Shown in pieces: positions 6,811 to 15,126 of a DNA stretch of 25,430 nucleotides (the stretch's first letter is position 1; the number at the start of each line of letters is the position of its first letter). The translations under genes were made by a program, and so were the position numbers. The notes under the pieces were generated by a model. It was not told the DNA's origin. It did no database searches and worked only from the letters and a program-made list of their open reading frames with translations. The stretch is from an uncultured Bacteroidales bacterium (GTDB lineage Bacteria > Bacteroidota > Bacteroidia > Bacteroidales > Paludibacteraceae), in assembly GCA_934667275.1 (NCBI GenBank), contig CAKULK010000020.1, positions 1-25,430 of the forward strand, given 5' to 3'.

Positions 6811-8859
6811 ATGCACCGACTACAGCATATATGGCAATCCATACACACCCTCGTCCCGCGAGGGCTGATGGGGGTGTGTATGCTGCTGGTCGGCGGCAGT
6901 GCTCTCGCCCAACTCAACACCGACCGCATCACCGCTATCGGGCGCAACGCGCTATACTTCGACGACTATGTGCTGAGTATTCAGTATTTCAATCAGGTCA
7001 TCAAACTCAAACCCTACCTCAGCGAACCTTACCTGTTGCGTGCCATCGCCAAGATTCAGTTGGGCGACTATACGGGTGCGGAGCAGGACTGCAACGCCGC
7101 CATTGAGCGCAACCCGTTCCAACCCGGGGCGTACTACACGCGCGGCTACGTCTATCGCCAGACGGGGCAGTTGGAGAAAGCCGAAAAGGACTTCTCCGAG
7201 GCGCTCATCTTCGCCCCTGAGAACAAGACCTACCTCGTCCTTCGCGCCGACGTCCTCGCCGAGGAGAAACGCTACGACCTCGCCTTGCAGGACATTGACC
7301 GCCTCCTTAGCCGCGAACCCCGCTCTGCCTCGCTGCTATTCGAGAAAGGCACCATCTGCCTGCGCAGCAACGACACCATCTGCGCCCTCAACGCCTTCAC
7401 CGACGCCACGCAATACGATAGTCAGAACCCTGCCGCATGGTCGGCACTCGGACTCGTCTATCTCATGCAGGACCGCCAGAACGATGCCCTCGCAGCCCTC
7501 ACCAACAGCATCAACCAGGGCAGCAAATGGGCGGGCGACTACATCAACCGCGGCATCATCTTCTACCGCCTCCACAACTACCGCTCCGCACTTGCCGACT
7601 ACGACAAGGCGGTCTCCCTCGCCCCCCGCGACGCCCAGTGCTACTACAACCGCGGCGTCCTGCGGCAGGAACTGGGCGACTACAACCGCGCCTTGGAGGA
7701 CTTCAACCAAGTGGTGGAACTCGACCCCGAGCAGGTGGAGGTGCACTACCAGCGCGGACTCGTGCTCCTGCACCTCAACCAGTGGAAGGACGCCCTCGCG
7801 GACTTCACCCTACTGATAGACCGCTACCCTTATTTCCTGCCGTCCTACTACCTTGCCGCGCAGGCGGAGACTGCACTCGGGCACGGCAAAGCCGCCTATC
7901 AGTACCGCACACGCGCCTACGACTTGGAGCAGAAGAAAGACAGCATACAGGCGCAATCCGTGTCCACCGACCTGCAACTGGCTCAGTCACAGCCCCAGAA
8001 ACGCGACCGCCGCAAGGAGTTCTCCGCCATGGCTGCCCAGAATCAGGAGGCGGCGGACGACGAACGCCAATACGAGAGCGAGACCCGCGGCACCATACAG
8101 AAGCGATATACCGATGTGGTCAACGAACCGAATATCACCCTCTCCTACTACGTGCAAAGTGCTAACACACAGTCACTTCGCCGCACCAACTACTCCCATG
8201 TCTCCATCGACGACTACAACCGCCGCCAACTGCTCCCCGCCCCGCTCCGTTTCACCGTGCAGGAGATGGCGCTGACGGCGGACATGGTCAACCAGCACTT
8301 CGAGCGCATCAACGCCCTCTCCGACCAAATCGACATGCTCGAGCAGGTCGCCTCGCCCAATTCTCCGCAGAACAACCGCCTGAGTGCCGCCTACATGGCG
8401 CGGGCTATCGAGTTCGCACTTGTGCAGGACTACTCCTCGGCTATCGATGATGCCACCCGCGCCACTATGCTTGACGGCACCTTGTATTTCGCCTATTTCT
8501 GCCGTGCCAACTGGCGGTACAAGTTGCTCGAATACCGCCGCGCTATGGGCGAGAAGACCGAGGGGGCGGATTTTGAACTCATGATGCGTGACTACGACTA
8601 TGTCATCGACCACGTGCCCGACTTCTCTTTTGCCTACTACAACAAGGCGAATATGCTTTGCATCCAGCAGGATTTCCGTGCGGCTATCCGCTACTACACG
8701 CAGGCGATTGAGATGGATTCCGACTTTGCCGAGGCGTATTTCAACCGCGGTTTGACGCACATCTTCATCGACGAGGTCGAGGCAGGGCTCGCCGACCTCA
8801 GCAAAGCCGGCGAACTCGGCATCTACCAAGCCTACAACTTGATTTCGAGGTTTCAATAA
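6811..8859 (+). CDS. Secreted/periplasmic TPR-repeat protein
   Basis: 682 aa with an N-terminal signal sequence whose hydrophobic core is around residues 19-33, ending SALAQ. About ten tetratricopeptide repeats follow (residues 35-370; for example YYNRGVLRQELGDYNRALEDF). A polar, charged linker without repeats covers roughly 370-510, and about four more TPRs cover 520-675. TPR solenoids are protein-interaction scaffolds, and no enzymatic motif is visible. The start lies 1 nt past the stop of the triple-FISUMP gene, so coupling is likely and a partner role with that protein is a reasonable inference. Met20 (6868) is an alternative start that would still leave a short signal peptide. A 10-bp inverted repeat spans this region. 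Confidence 0.88.
   Translation: MHRLQHIWQSIHTLVPRGLMGVCMLLVGGSALAQLNTDRITAIGRNALYFDDYVLSIQYFNQVIKLKPYLSEPYLLRAIAKIQLGDYTGAEQDCNAAIERNPFQPGAYYTRGYVYRQTGQLEKAEKDFSEALIFAPENKTYLVLRADVLAEEKRYDLALQDIDRLLSREPRSASLLFEKGTICLRSNDTICALNAFTDATQYDSQNPAAWSALGLVYLMQDRQNDALAALTNSINQGSKWAGDYINRGIIFYRLHNYRSALADYDKAVSLAPRDAQCYYNRGVLRQELGDYNRALEDFNQVVELDPEQVEVHYQRGLVLLHLNQWKDALADFTLLIDRYPYFLPSYYLAAQAETALGHGKAAYQYRTRAYDLEQKKDSIQAQSVSTDLQLAQSQPQKRDRRKEFSAMAAQNQEAADDERQYESETRGTIQKRYTDVVNEPNITLSYYVQSANTQSLRRTNYSHVSIDDYNRRQLLPAPLRFTVQEMALTADMVNQHFERINALSDQIDMLEQVASPNSPQNNRLSAAYMARAIEFALVQDYSSAIDDATRATMLDGTLYFAYFCRANWRYKLLEYRRAMGEKTEGADFELMMRDYDYVIDHVPDFSFAYYNKANMLCIQQDFRAAIRYYTQAIEMDSDFAEAYFNRGLTHIFIDEVEAGLADLSKAGELGIYQAYNLISRFQ
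6841..6881. repeat. 10-bp inverted repeat at the 5' end of the TPR gene
   Basis: ATACACACCC (6841-6850) and GGGTGTGTAT (6872-6881) are perfect reverse complements separated by 21 nt. A competing 6-bp hairpin, CCCTCG (6848-6853) with CGAGGG (6859-6864), uses part of the left arm, so the two folds exclude each other. The element sits in the signal-peptide codons, with the alternative in-frame ATG (6868) in the loop. Confidence 0.6.
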
Positions 8860-8888
8860 CAGATTATCCAATAGATTAACAGGTGATT

Positions 8889-9767
8889 ATGGAAAAAAGG
8901 ACGAGTATATTATCCGTGTTGCTGTGCTTTATGTGGATATGCCCAGTCCACTCACAAGTGCTATATGAGGTTTCGGGTAATTCTACGGCAGCCAAGTCGT
9001 ATATTCTTGCCACCAACCGATTGGTGGATATTACATTTTTAGACACTATACCATCCGTGTTCAAATGTTATGGTCGTTGCGACAAGGTAATCACAGAATT
9101 TGCCATGCAAGACTATGAAGCTATTACCGCATTGCGCCAAGCAGCATTGCTGCCTGATTCTGTGAGACTTGCGAACTTCTATTCCGAGCAAGAATACAAA
9201 GATATTGATGCCGCATTGCGCATCACATTGGGAATGGGCATGGAGCAATTAGGGCGCATGAAGCCATCCTATCTCACAGAGATGTACCGCATGGAATTGA
9301 TGAAGCGATGGCTGAATTATGATGAACAACGCTCTATGGAGACCTTCTTTGAGACTATTGCAGCAGAAAGCGGCAAACCCGTATATGGGTTAGATGACGT
9401 GGGCGAGACCATGTATATGCTTTTTGATCGTGAGCCTTTTGACTGGCAGTGCAAAGAACTGATAAAGGTGGTGGAATATCCGGAAAATGAAGTGCGGCAG
9501 GAGCGTACCTTGTGCGAAATGTATCGGTATGGCAGGCTTACGGATATGGCATATCAAGTGAAAGGCCCAGATAATCATACCTCTATATCCTTTTCTGACT
9601 ACAAAGTATATGCCCAACGGAATGTTGTTTGGGTAAACAAACTGCAGCCTTATCTAAAAGACGGGAAAGCCTTTATCACACTGAATGCCATCTATTTAGG
9701 TGGGGACGAAGGGCTGTTAGCCTGTCTAAAGAAAGCAGGTTATCGTGTCCGGCCTGTGAACAAATAG
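8889..9767 (+). CDS. TraB/GumN-family protein lacking its conserved motif residues
   Basis: 292 aa with a signal peptide (about residues 1-22, ending VHS). The order of conserved blocks follows the TraB/GumN (PF01963) family: VLYEVSGN, then a YILATNRL strand, a helical middle with LGMGMEQLGRMKPSYL, GKPVYGLDDV, and a terminal glycine-rich turn before LLACLKKAGYRVRPV. The family's signature residues are changed. The usual GTxH is ATNR, the GLE is GLD, and the usual GAGH is NAIY. A metalloprotease-like activity, proposed for some members, is therefore unlikely. ATG 8889 is preferred; an in-frame GTG at 8883 is possible. The gene is visibly more AT-rich than the TPR gene upstream, 29 nt away, and probably in the same operon. 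Confidence 0.8.
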   Translation: MEKRTSILSVLLCFMWICPVHSQVLYEVSGNSTAAKSYILATNRLVDITFLDTIPSVFKCYGRCDKVITEFAMQDYEAITALRQAALLPDSVRLANFYSEQEYKDIDAALRITLGMGMEQLGRMKPSYLTEMYRMELMKRWLNYDEQRSMETFFETIAAESGKPVYGLDDVGETMYMLFDREPFDWQCKELIKVVEYPENEVRQERTLCEMYRYGRLTDMAYQVKGPDNHTSISFSDYKVYAQRNVVWVNKLQPYLKDGKAFITLNAIYLGGDEGLLACLKKAGYRVRPVNK

Positions 9768-9780
9768 CAGCAAAATTTCC

Positions 9781-10380
9781 CTATATAGTGAATGAGGAGG
9801 CAATCGTAAAGATATACGGGTGTTGAGGATTGTCAATGGTATGGAAAGAGACATCGGCACAATCCTCCAAGGTGCGATGAAGGTCGGCGATGATGCCCGT
9901 ACCCCGCAGTTTAAGGAGGGCTTCCTTGCAGGTCCAAAGGCGTGTGAAAGCCCTATCGGGCTGTGCGGATGTTGCGATGAGGGCTTGCTCGACAGTATTC
10001 ATAGTTTTCGCAACCAATTCGGGACGCAACGGGCGGACAGACTCGATGTCTATGCCTATAGGGCAGTCGGAGACAACAACGGCAATGGCATGACGGCAGT
10101 GGGATATGGAGAAAAAAGGTCCAGTCTCCAATCGGGGGTGTCCGTGTTCGTTGTACAAGAACGAGGGGGGGGCTGCAAAGGCAGGGGCGGTTGGATGCTC
10201 CATACCCCACTCGCGGAGCAAGGTGAGCAGCATCTCATAGGATTTGAGACAACAAAACTGTCCGAAAGTATGTGAAAAACGCAATGCCTGTTCACGACGT
10301 TGCACACTCACCAAGGGCAAGAGACGTGCCACTTCGGCGGGTGTGCAGCGGGTCATATCGTCGAAAACGAGGTCTCGCAC
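9781..10380 (-). CDS. 4'-phosphopantetheinyl transferase (Sfp-type)
   Basis: Transfers phosphopantetheine from CoA to the serine of acyl- or peptidyl-carrier proteins. Diagnostic motifs are SISH (91-94), GIDIE (109-113, with Mg-binding D111 and E113) and WTCKEALLK (149-157, with K152, E153 and K157). The length of 199 aa is typical of compact Sfp-type enzymes. The start is a GTG at 10378-10380. The only in-frame alternative nearby is ATG nine codons in, because the frame closes upstream at the GH3 stop. It follows the GH3 gene by 24 nt on the same strand, so the two are probably co-transcribed. Its stop lies 13 nt from the stop of the convergent TraB-like gene. Its carrier-protein substrate is not in the window. 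Confidence 0.92.
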   Translation of the reverse strand: MRDLVFDDMTRCTPAEVARLLPLVSVQRREQALRFSHTFGQFCCLKSYEMLLTLLREWGMEHPTAPAFAAPPSFLYNEHGHPRLETGPFFSISHCRHAIAVVVSDCPIGIDIESVRPLRPELVAKTMNTVEQALIATSAQPDRAFTRLWTCKEALLKLRGTGIIADLHRTLEDCADVSFHTIDNPQHPYIFTIASSFTI

Positions 10381-10404
10381 GGGTAGCAGATCCTATAAGA
10401 GATG

Positions 10405-12099
10405 CTATTTGAGTATCAGTTTCTTGAACTTGGCGTGGCGTTTCTCGTCCTGGAGCAGGAGATTCATCTTGAACTGTCCGTCGCGGGCTCCTTCGGCGAT
10501 GCACTCGGCTTTGAACTTCTCAAACGACTGCTCTACCAACCGGTGCGTCAGCGGGTCTTTTACGCGGAACGACGCACGCTTGGCGGCATACTCTATATTG
10601 ATGTCTTTCAATACCTTATCCACCACCTTGGTGAACTCTTCCGCCTGCGCCTGGGTGGTCTGTTGGTCGGCAAACTCGTAGTAGAAATGGTAAGCCGACA
10701 ACTCCAAATCGGCAAAGCCGACAAAGAACTTGGTCTGCAAGCCCGTCTGCTTCTCCGCCTCGTGAACTGCCTCAATGAACTGGCGCTCATGCAGTTTCTC
10801 GCCCGTCATCGTTACAATACCGTTCACCTTCTGAATCATGTGGACAGTCGGCGTGTTGCAGAACGAGTCGCCTACCTCGACAAGGTCGTTCATGTTGTAG
10901 CGGTAGAGCCCTGCAAAGGTGGTTACATACGGGCAGTAACGCTTGCCCTTTTCGAGTTCCCAGAGTTGCAGGAAATGCTTGTTCTCGCTCTCCAATTCGT
11001 CCTCGGCGATGAACTCGTAGTAGTGGAAATGCGGGAAAAGAACGGTGTTGAGCGTGTCGTCCAATACCAATCCGAAACGGCACTCCGAGGCGAAATAACC
11101 GAACTCCTGATGGAGCATCGTCTCGGGGAACGAGTCCTTGAATTTCTCCACATACACTTTGGTATTGCCGCACTTCCATGTATTGAGTATCTGTAGGTTA
11201 GGCCAGTAGTGCTTGGGCAGCACGGTGCCGTATTTCGCCTTCAGCGCACGCAGTTCAGCGGCACGATCGGGGTTGGGCTTCAGGTAGGGTTGAATGCTGT
11301 CGCGTATCCATTGCGGGATATTGAGCGAGGCTTTCAGCGTACCCTTTTCAATGTCGTTGCAGTAGTCCTCGAAGTACTCGTTCACGTTGTTCTGCATTTC
11401 GACCACGGTGGACGGGTTGGCAGTAACGATAAGGGTTACATTGCGCTCGATACCCATACGCATGATGGTGTAGTAGCGGGCTGTGTAGTCCTCAATCGAG
11501 AACACCGAGGCGGGCGAAGCGTATAGTTTTTTTACGAATTTCGGGCAGTCGCGCTGGGTAACGCCGCTTACCGAGCCATACATTGTGCCGTCGGGGGCTT
11601 CCCCTTCTTTCACTTTGCCGACAATCGACACAATCTTGCCCGTGAAGACCTTCGGGCGGTTCTTGATAAAATTGAAGAGCCACACCTTGGTTATCTTGCC
11701 GTAGATGTTGTTGAGGTATTCCTTGGTGATAGGCACCCATTTGGGCTCCTTGGTCGTGCCCGACGTGGTGGCATACATGATTGGTTTGCCCGGGAAAAGG
11801 ATGTTCTCGCCGCCATTCTTGTGCTTCTCCACGTACGGGCGAAGGTCCTCATAATCATTGAGATGCACGTATTTCTGATAGCGTGCGTAGAGTTCGGTAT
11901 CGGTCGGTGCTTCGAGGATTTCGGCAAAATGGTGCTCTTTGCCGTATTCGGTATCGCGTGCGTAAGTGAGAATGGCGCGAAGGGTCTTTTCTTGCGACTT
12001 GCGCGGATTGCGACTGGCATTCTTCAAACTCAGATATTGTATCCCTCCTGCGCAACCGAGCAGGAAATTAGGGACAAAAGGGCATGAATTAGATTCCAT
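10405..12099 (-). CDS. GH3 auxin-responsive promoter family protein (acyl-adenylating)
   Basis: Bacterial member of the GH3 family, in the ANL-like adenylate-forming group. Plant relatives conjugate amino acids to carboxylates; bacterial substrates are generally unknown. The ATP-binding loop is TTSGTTKEPKWVP (111-123). Further conserved segments are the YRYNMNDLVEVGD region and the TGEKLHE motif before the C-terminal lobe. The length is 564 aa. It is the first gene of a minus-strand pair with the phosphopantetheinyl transferase. Adenylation beside carrier-protein activation suggests a shared acyl-activation pathway, but this is inference. A candidate promoter lies at 12122-12152. Confidence 0.88.
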   Translation of the reverse strand: MESNSCPFVPNFLLGCAGGIQYLSLKNASRNPRKSQEKTLRAILTYARDTEYGKEHHFAEILEAPTDTELYARYQKYVHLNDYEDLRPYVEKHKNGGENILFPGKPIMYATTSGTTKEPKWVPITKEYLNNIYGKITKVWLFNFIKNRPKVFTGKIVSIVGKVKEGEAPDGTMYGSVSGVTQRDCPKFVKKLYASPASVFSIEDYTARYYTIMRMGIERNVTLIVTANPSTVVEMQNNVNEYFEDYCNDIEKGTLKASLNIPQWIRDSIQPYLKPNPDRAAELRALKAKYGTVLPKHYWPNLQILNTWKCGNTKVYVEKFKDSFPETMLHQEFGYFASECRFGLVLDDTLNTVLFPHFHYYEFIAEDELESENKHFLQLWELEKGKRYCPYVTTFAGLYRYNMNDLVEVGDSFCNTPTVHMIQKVNGIVTMTGEKLHERQFIEAVHEAEKQTGLQTKFFVGFADLELSAYHFYYEFADQQTTQAQAEEFTKVVDKVLKDINIEYAAKRASFRVKDPLTHRLVEQSFEKFKAECIAEGARDGQFKMNLLLQDEKRHAKFKKLILK

Positions 12100-12121
12100 A
12101 GTTGATTATGAATTTATAGTT

Positions 12122-12152
12122 CCAAGATGGAGGATACAACAACCATGCCAAA
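12122..12152 (-). promoter_or_regulatory. Candidate promoter for the GH3-PPTase pair
   Basis: On the minus strand TTTG (12149-12152) is followed by a 19-nt spacer and CATCTTGG (12122-12129), an imperfect match to TAnnTTTG. The predicted start site is near 12118, about 18 nt before the GH3 ATG. The geometry is right but the -7 box is degenerate. Confidence 0.4.
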
Positions 12153-12176
12153 AGAAAAATGCGACATAAAAATGCG

Positions 12177-12210
12177 AAAAAACGCCAACTGCAACAAAGC
12201 AATCGGCGTT
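12177..12210 (-). terminator. Intrinsic terminator of the V-ATPase operon
   Basis: On the minus strand AACGCCGATTGC, loop TTTGTT, then GCAGTTGGCGTT form a 12-bp stem with two G-T wobbles, followed by a run of six T. It starts 29 nt after the atpK stop and precedes the GH3 promoter region. Confidence 0.88.
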
Positions 12211-12238
12211 TCAGAACTCCCCCAAAGGAGTGTGTATG

Positions 12239-12661
12239 TTACTTAATCATCAGGGCAGCAACGAGCGACAAGATAGCGTAGAACTCAGGAAGAGCGCAGT
12301 AAATCATGGTGTTGGTCATGACATCATTGCCCTGTGCAATGGACGCAATACCATTGGCTGCCGTTTGTCCTTGGCGGATAGCCGAGAGGAGGAACACAAG
12401 TCCTGTGCCCAAGCCGATGCCGAACAAAAGGATTGGGTTCTCGGTAAGCCAGTGTTGCAACATCAAGAAAGCCACAAAGCCGTACAGACCCTGCGTAGCA
12501 GGAAGTGCCGACAAAATCATGTAAGCGGACGATTTTTCTTTGTTCTTCTTGAGAGCCCCTTCTGCAGCATTTGCCGCAATAGTTGTTCCGTAGGCAGAAC
12601 CTACACCCGACAGACCTAACATAAGGCCCAAGCCGAGATAACCTAAAAGTGATTCAATCAT
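12239..12661 (-). CDS. atpK: V-type ATPase subunit K (proteolipid c-ring)
   Basis: Membrane rotor subunit, 140 aa, with four predicted transmembrane helices arranged as a duplicated hairpin. Residues equivalent to the Na+-binding ligands of Enterococcus hirae NtpK are all present: L53, T56 and Q57 in LPATQGLYGF, Q97 in RQGQTAANG, and E126 in LPEFYAIL. In E. hirae these are L61, T64, Q65, Q110 and E139. Na+ translocation is therefore predicted, though proton use cannot be excluded from sequence. It is the last gene of the operon, 39 nt after atpI and followed by a strong terminator. Confidence 0.95.
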   Translation of the reverse strand: MIESLLGYLGLGLMLGLSGVGSAYGTTIAANAAEGALKKNKEKSSAYMILSALPATQGLYGFVAFLMLQHWLTENPILLFGIGLGTGLVFLLSAIRQGQTAANGIASIAQGNDVMTNTMIYCALPEFYAILSLVAALMIK

Positions 12662-12700
12662 AATGAGTTTTATTTAATTTGTTTATTTATTTTCTGTTGA

Positions 12701-14488
12701 TTATTTCTTAAACGGTTGATAGAGAATACCTTGACCTTCATAGCCTGCGTTCTTGAAGTACTCCACGAAACTCAGACGCAACGGGTGAACGAATGCACCG
12801 AGACACGCCATGAGCAGGTTGAGCACATGCCCGAAAGTGATGATGAGGATAAAGCAAATCCACGTACCCACGTTGGGCGTTGTGCCGAGCACCATCTCGC
12901 CGAGTTGGTTGAATGCCATACCCAGCATACCGCCTGCCAAACCAAGGGCATAGAGACGGATGTAGGAGAGCACATCACCCAGCAGACCGGTGACCATCTG
13001 GTAGGTATCCCACAAGCCCGAACCGATGTTGATAAGCGGGTTGCGCCCCCATGTGTTGAAGACGAAGATACCCAATGCCGACACGGCTCCGATGACGATA
13101 AGCACAGTCTGTGTAGCCGTGGGCGAAAGGACTTTCAGCATAGACAAAATGCCTGTAGCGATACCTCCGACCACGAGAATAAGCCAGCCCCACGCGGAAA
13201 GCGTGTTCTTGAAGCCATTGCGAATGGTGTACGAGATAGCCTTGACGGTCATAGCCAGGCAGATATGGAAGACACCGATAACGATAGCCAATACCATCAT
13301 AACGTCATATTCCTGCCCTGCCATTGTGATTTTGCCGGTCATACCCTCGCCGAGATTGTTGAACATCGGCACTTTCGCCCATGCGGGGAACCATTCGGCT
13401 TGGAAAAGGTTGATGCCAAAGAACCCGCCCATGAGGTATCCGACGATGGTCGAACCCACGCCGAGTGCCATGATGATAGGTCCCATGCCCTTGAACATAT
13501 CAATCTTGAGTTTGTCCTTATAAATAAGGAATCCCACAAGAATGAGTGCAAGACCGTAGCCCGCATCGCCGATACACAGCGAGAAGAACAGCAGGAAGAA
13601 CGGGCCCAGGATAGGCGTTGGGTCAAACTCCTGATAGGACGGCCAACCATACATGCCCGTGAGCGGCTCGAACAGCCTTGCAAACCAGTTGTTGTGCAAC
13701 TTGATAGGTGTCTTGTCCTCCTCGGTAGGGTCTTCTTCTTGGTAGTAAACGCCCTGTTGCTCAAGGAGTTGGTTGAGTTCCTTCTCCTTGTCAATGGGGC
13801 AGAAACCCTCTAGGAGTTTCAGACTGCCTTCTGCAATGGTGTCTGTACTGAGCGTAACACGTTGCCAGTCAATTTGCTGACGAATGTCCTGCAGTTCCTT
13901 CTCCAAAGCAGGGATATTCTCTTTTGCCCAAAGTTCGATGCGTGCATTCTGCGCTACCAACAAGCCGTTGAGCCCGTCGATGTCTTTCTGCAAGTCGGCA
14001 GCAGACTTCTCGTTGAGCACCTGCTCATGGCAGAAATCGGGCAGTTCGGGCAATACCTCGCCCGTCTTGCTCACTTGCACGAAATAGGTGTGCGAACCTT
14101 GTTCGGTTACGGCAATACCCCACTCTGGCTCAAACTGCTTGTTCGGGCATACGAAATAGCGAAGTTCGTAGCCTGCTATTTTGAGTTCGGCGATGCGCTC
14201 TGCCGAGAAATCGCCCCAAACAGCCATGCGCTCCGCCTCTTTGCGAGTGGCGGCAATACGCTGTTCGATATTGGCTTTCTCCTGCAAGAGTTGATCGGGA
14301 GCACCTTGTGCGATGGTCTTTTTGAGTTGGTCAGCCTTCTGCAAAAGTATCTGCAAATGCTCGTCATCTGCCTGACCCTCAGCCTTTTCCGTGATATGCA
14401 CGACGCCGAGGTTGCGGAGTTGCTCCAAGAAAGCCTCATAGTCGCGATGGAACACCAAGAAAGTGTATTTCTTCATTTGCGTAATCAT
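12701..14488 (-). CDS. atpI: V-type ATPase subunit I (a-subunit homologue)
   Basis: Stator membrane subunit, 595 aa. The N-terminal half is soluble and rich in coiled coil (for example around residues 50-85 and 170-215). The C-terminal half holds multiple transmembrane helices. The ion-path arginine is R511 in SYIRLYALGLAGG, which faces the c-ring glutamate. The start overlaps the atpD stop by ATGA, so the two are translationally coupled; a second Met four codons in is an alternative start. Confidence 0.95.
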   Translation of the reverse strand: MITQMKKYTFLVFHRDYEAFLEQLRNLGVVHITEKAEGQADDEHLQILLQKADQLKKTIAQGAPDQLLQEKANIEQRIAATRKEAERMAVWGDFSAERIAELKIAGYELRYFVCPNKQFEPEWGIAVTEQGSHTYFVQVSKTGEVLPELPDFCHEQVLNEKSAADLQKDIDGLNGLLVAQNARIELWAKENIPALEKELQDIRQQIDWQRVTLSTDTIAEGSLKLLEGFCPIDKEKELNQLLEQQGVYYQEEDPTEEDKTPIKLHNNWFARLFEPLTGMYGWPSYQEFDPTPILGPFFLLFFSLCIGDAGYGLALILVGFLIYKDKLKIDMFKGMGPIIMALGVGSTIVGYLMGGFFGINLFQAEWFPAWAKVPMFNNLGEGMTGKITMAGQEYDVMMVLAIVIGVFHICLAMTVKAISYTIRNGFKNTLSAWGWLILVVGGIATGILSMLKVLSPTATQTVLIVIGAVSALGIFVFNTWGRNPLINIGSGLWDTYQMVTGLLGDVLSYIRLYALGLAGGMLGMAFNQLGEMVLGTTPNVGTWICFILIITFGHVLNLLMACLGAFVHPLRLSFVEYFKNAGYEGQGILYQPFKK

Positions 14489-15117
14489 ACGGCAGCCTCC
14501 TTTCGATTATTCTCCTCAGCCTCACGAGCCTCCGCTTCGCGCTTTGACTTCACAATCTTCTGGCTGGACTTTGAGAGGTTCTCCTCATCCTCCATAAAGC
14601 GTTTGATTTTGCGGATAGCGTCCTGATAACCTGGTATTTGCACTTTCTCAAACAGGTTTACTTTCTGCGTGGTTTTCTTGCGGGCATAGTCCAGCAAATC
14701 CACCTTGCGGCGCACGAACTCCTGACGGATGCCGACATCGGCAATCGCCTTGAGTTGGTTAAACCCGTCGGCGAACCACTTCGGGCTGGAGAACAGGCTG
14801 AACTCCTTGGTGGAATAGACGACCTCGTCCAGCACGGGCACGCGCACACCGGCAATCTTCCTGATGGACATCTTCACGTCGTCCACATGAATCAGGCTGG
14901 TGTCGAACTCGCCCCACAGTGCCAGCATCTGGTCGTAGTCCTTGATGCGGCGGTCCACCTCTTCGTCGAGGGCTTTGATTTCGTCCTTTGCCTTCTTCAC
15001 CTCAAGCCGGAGTGCCGACTCTTTGTTCTGAAGCGTAGGCAAAGTACGCTGCCGCATCTTGAGGTCCTTCTCCAGTCCCTGCAAGGATGTTTTATTGAAT
15101 TGATATTGAATAGCCAT
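14485..15117 (-). CDS. atpD: V-type ATPase subunit D (central rotor shaft)
   Basis: Central-stalk subunit, 210 aa, that couples A3B3 catalysis to c-ring rotation. It is dominated by two long charged helices (about residues 1-70 and 130-205) expected to form the antiparallel coiled-coil shaft. The N-terminal pattern QFNKTSLQGLEKDL followed by a long Lys/Glu helix fits the family. It lies 9 nt after atpB and overlaps atpI by 4 bp. Confidence 0.92.
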   Translation of the reverse strand: MAIQYQFNKTSLQGLEKDLKMRQRTLPTLQNKESALRLEVKKAKDEIKALDEEVDRRIKDYDQMLALWGEFDTSLIHVDDVKMSIRKIAGVRVPVLDEVVYSTKEFSLFSSPKWFADGFNQLKAIADVGIRQEFVRRKVDLLDYARKKTTQKVNLFEKVQIPGYQDAIRKIKRFMEDEENLSKSSQKIVKSKREAEAREAEENNRKEAAV

Positions 15118-15126
15118 GAAAACTAC

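Noticed and set aside
9768..9780. Bidirectional terminator between the TraB-like gene and the PPTase gene
   Set aside because: Only 13 nt separate the stops and no stem-loop with a T-run is visible on either strand. Overlapping transcripts are more likely.
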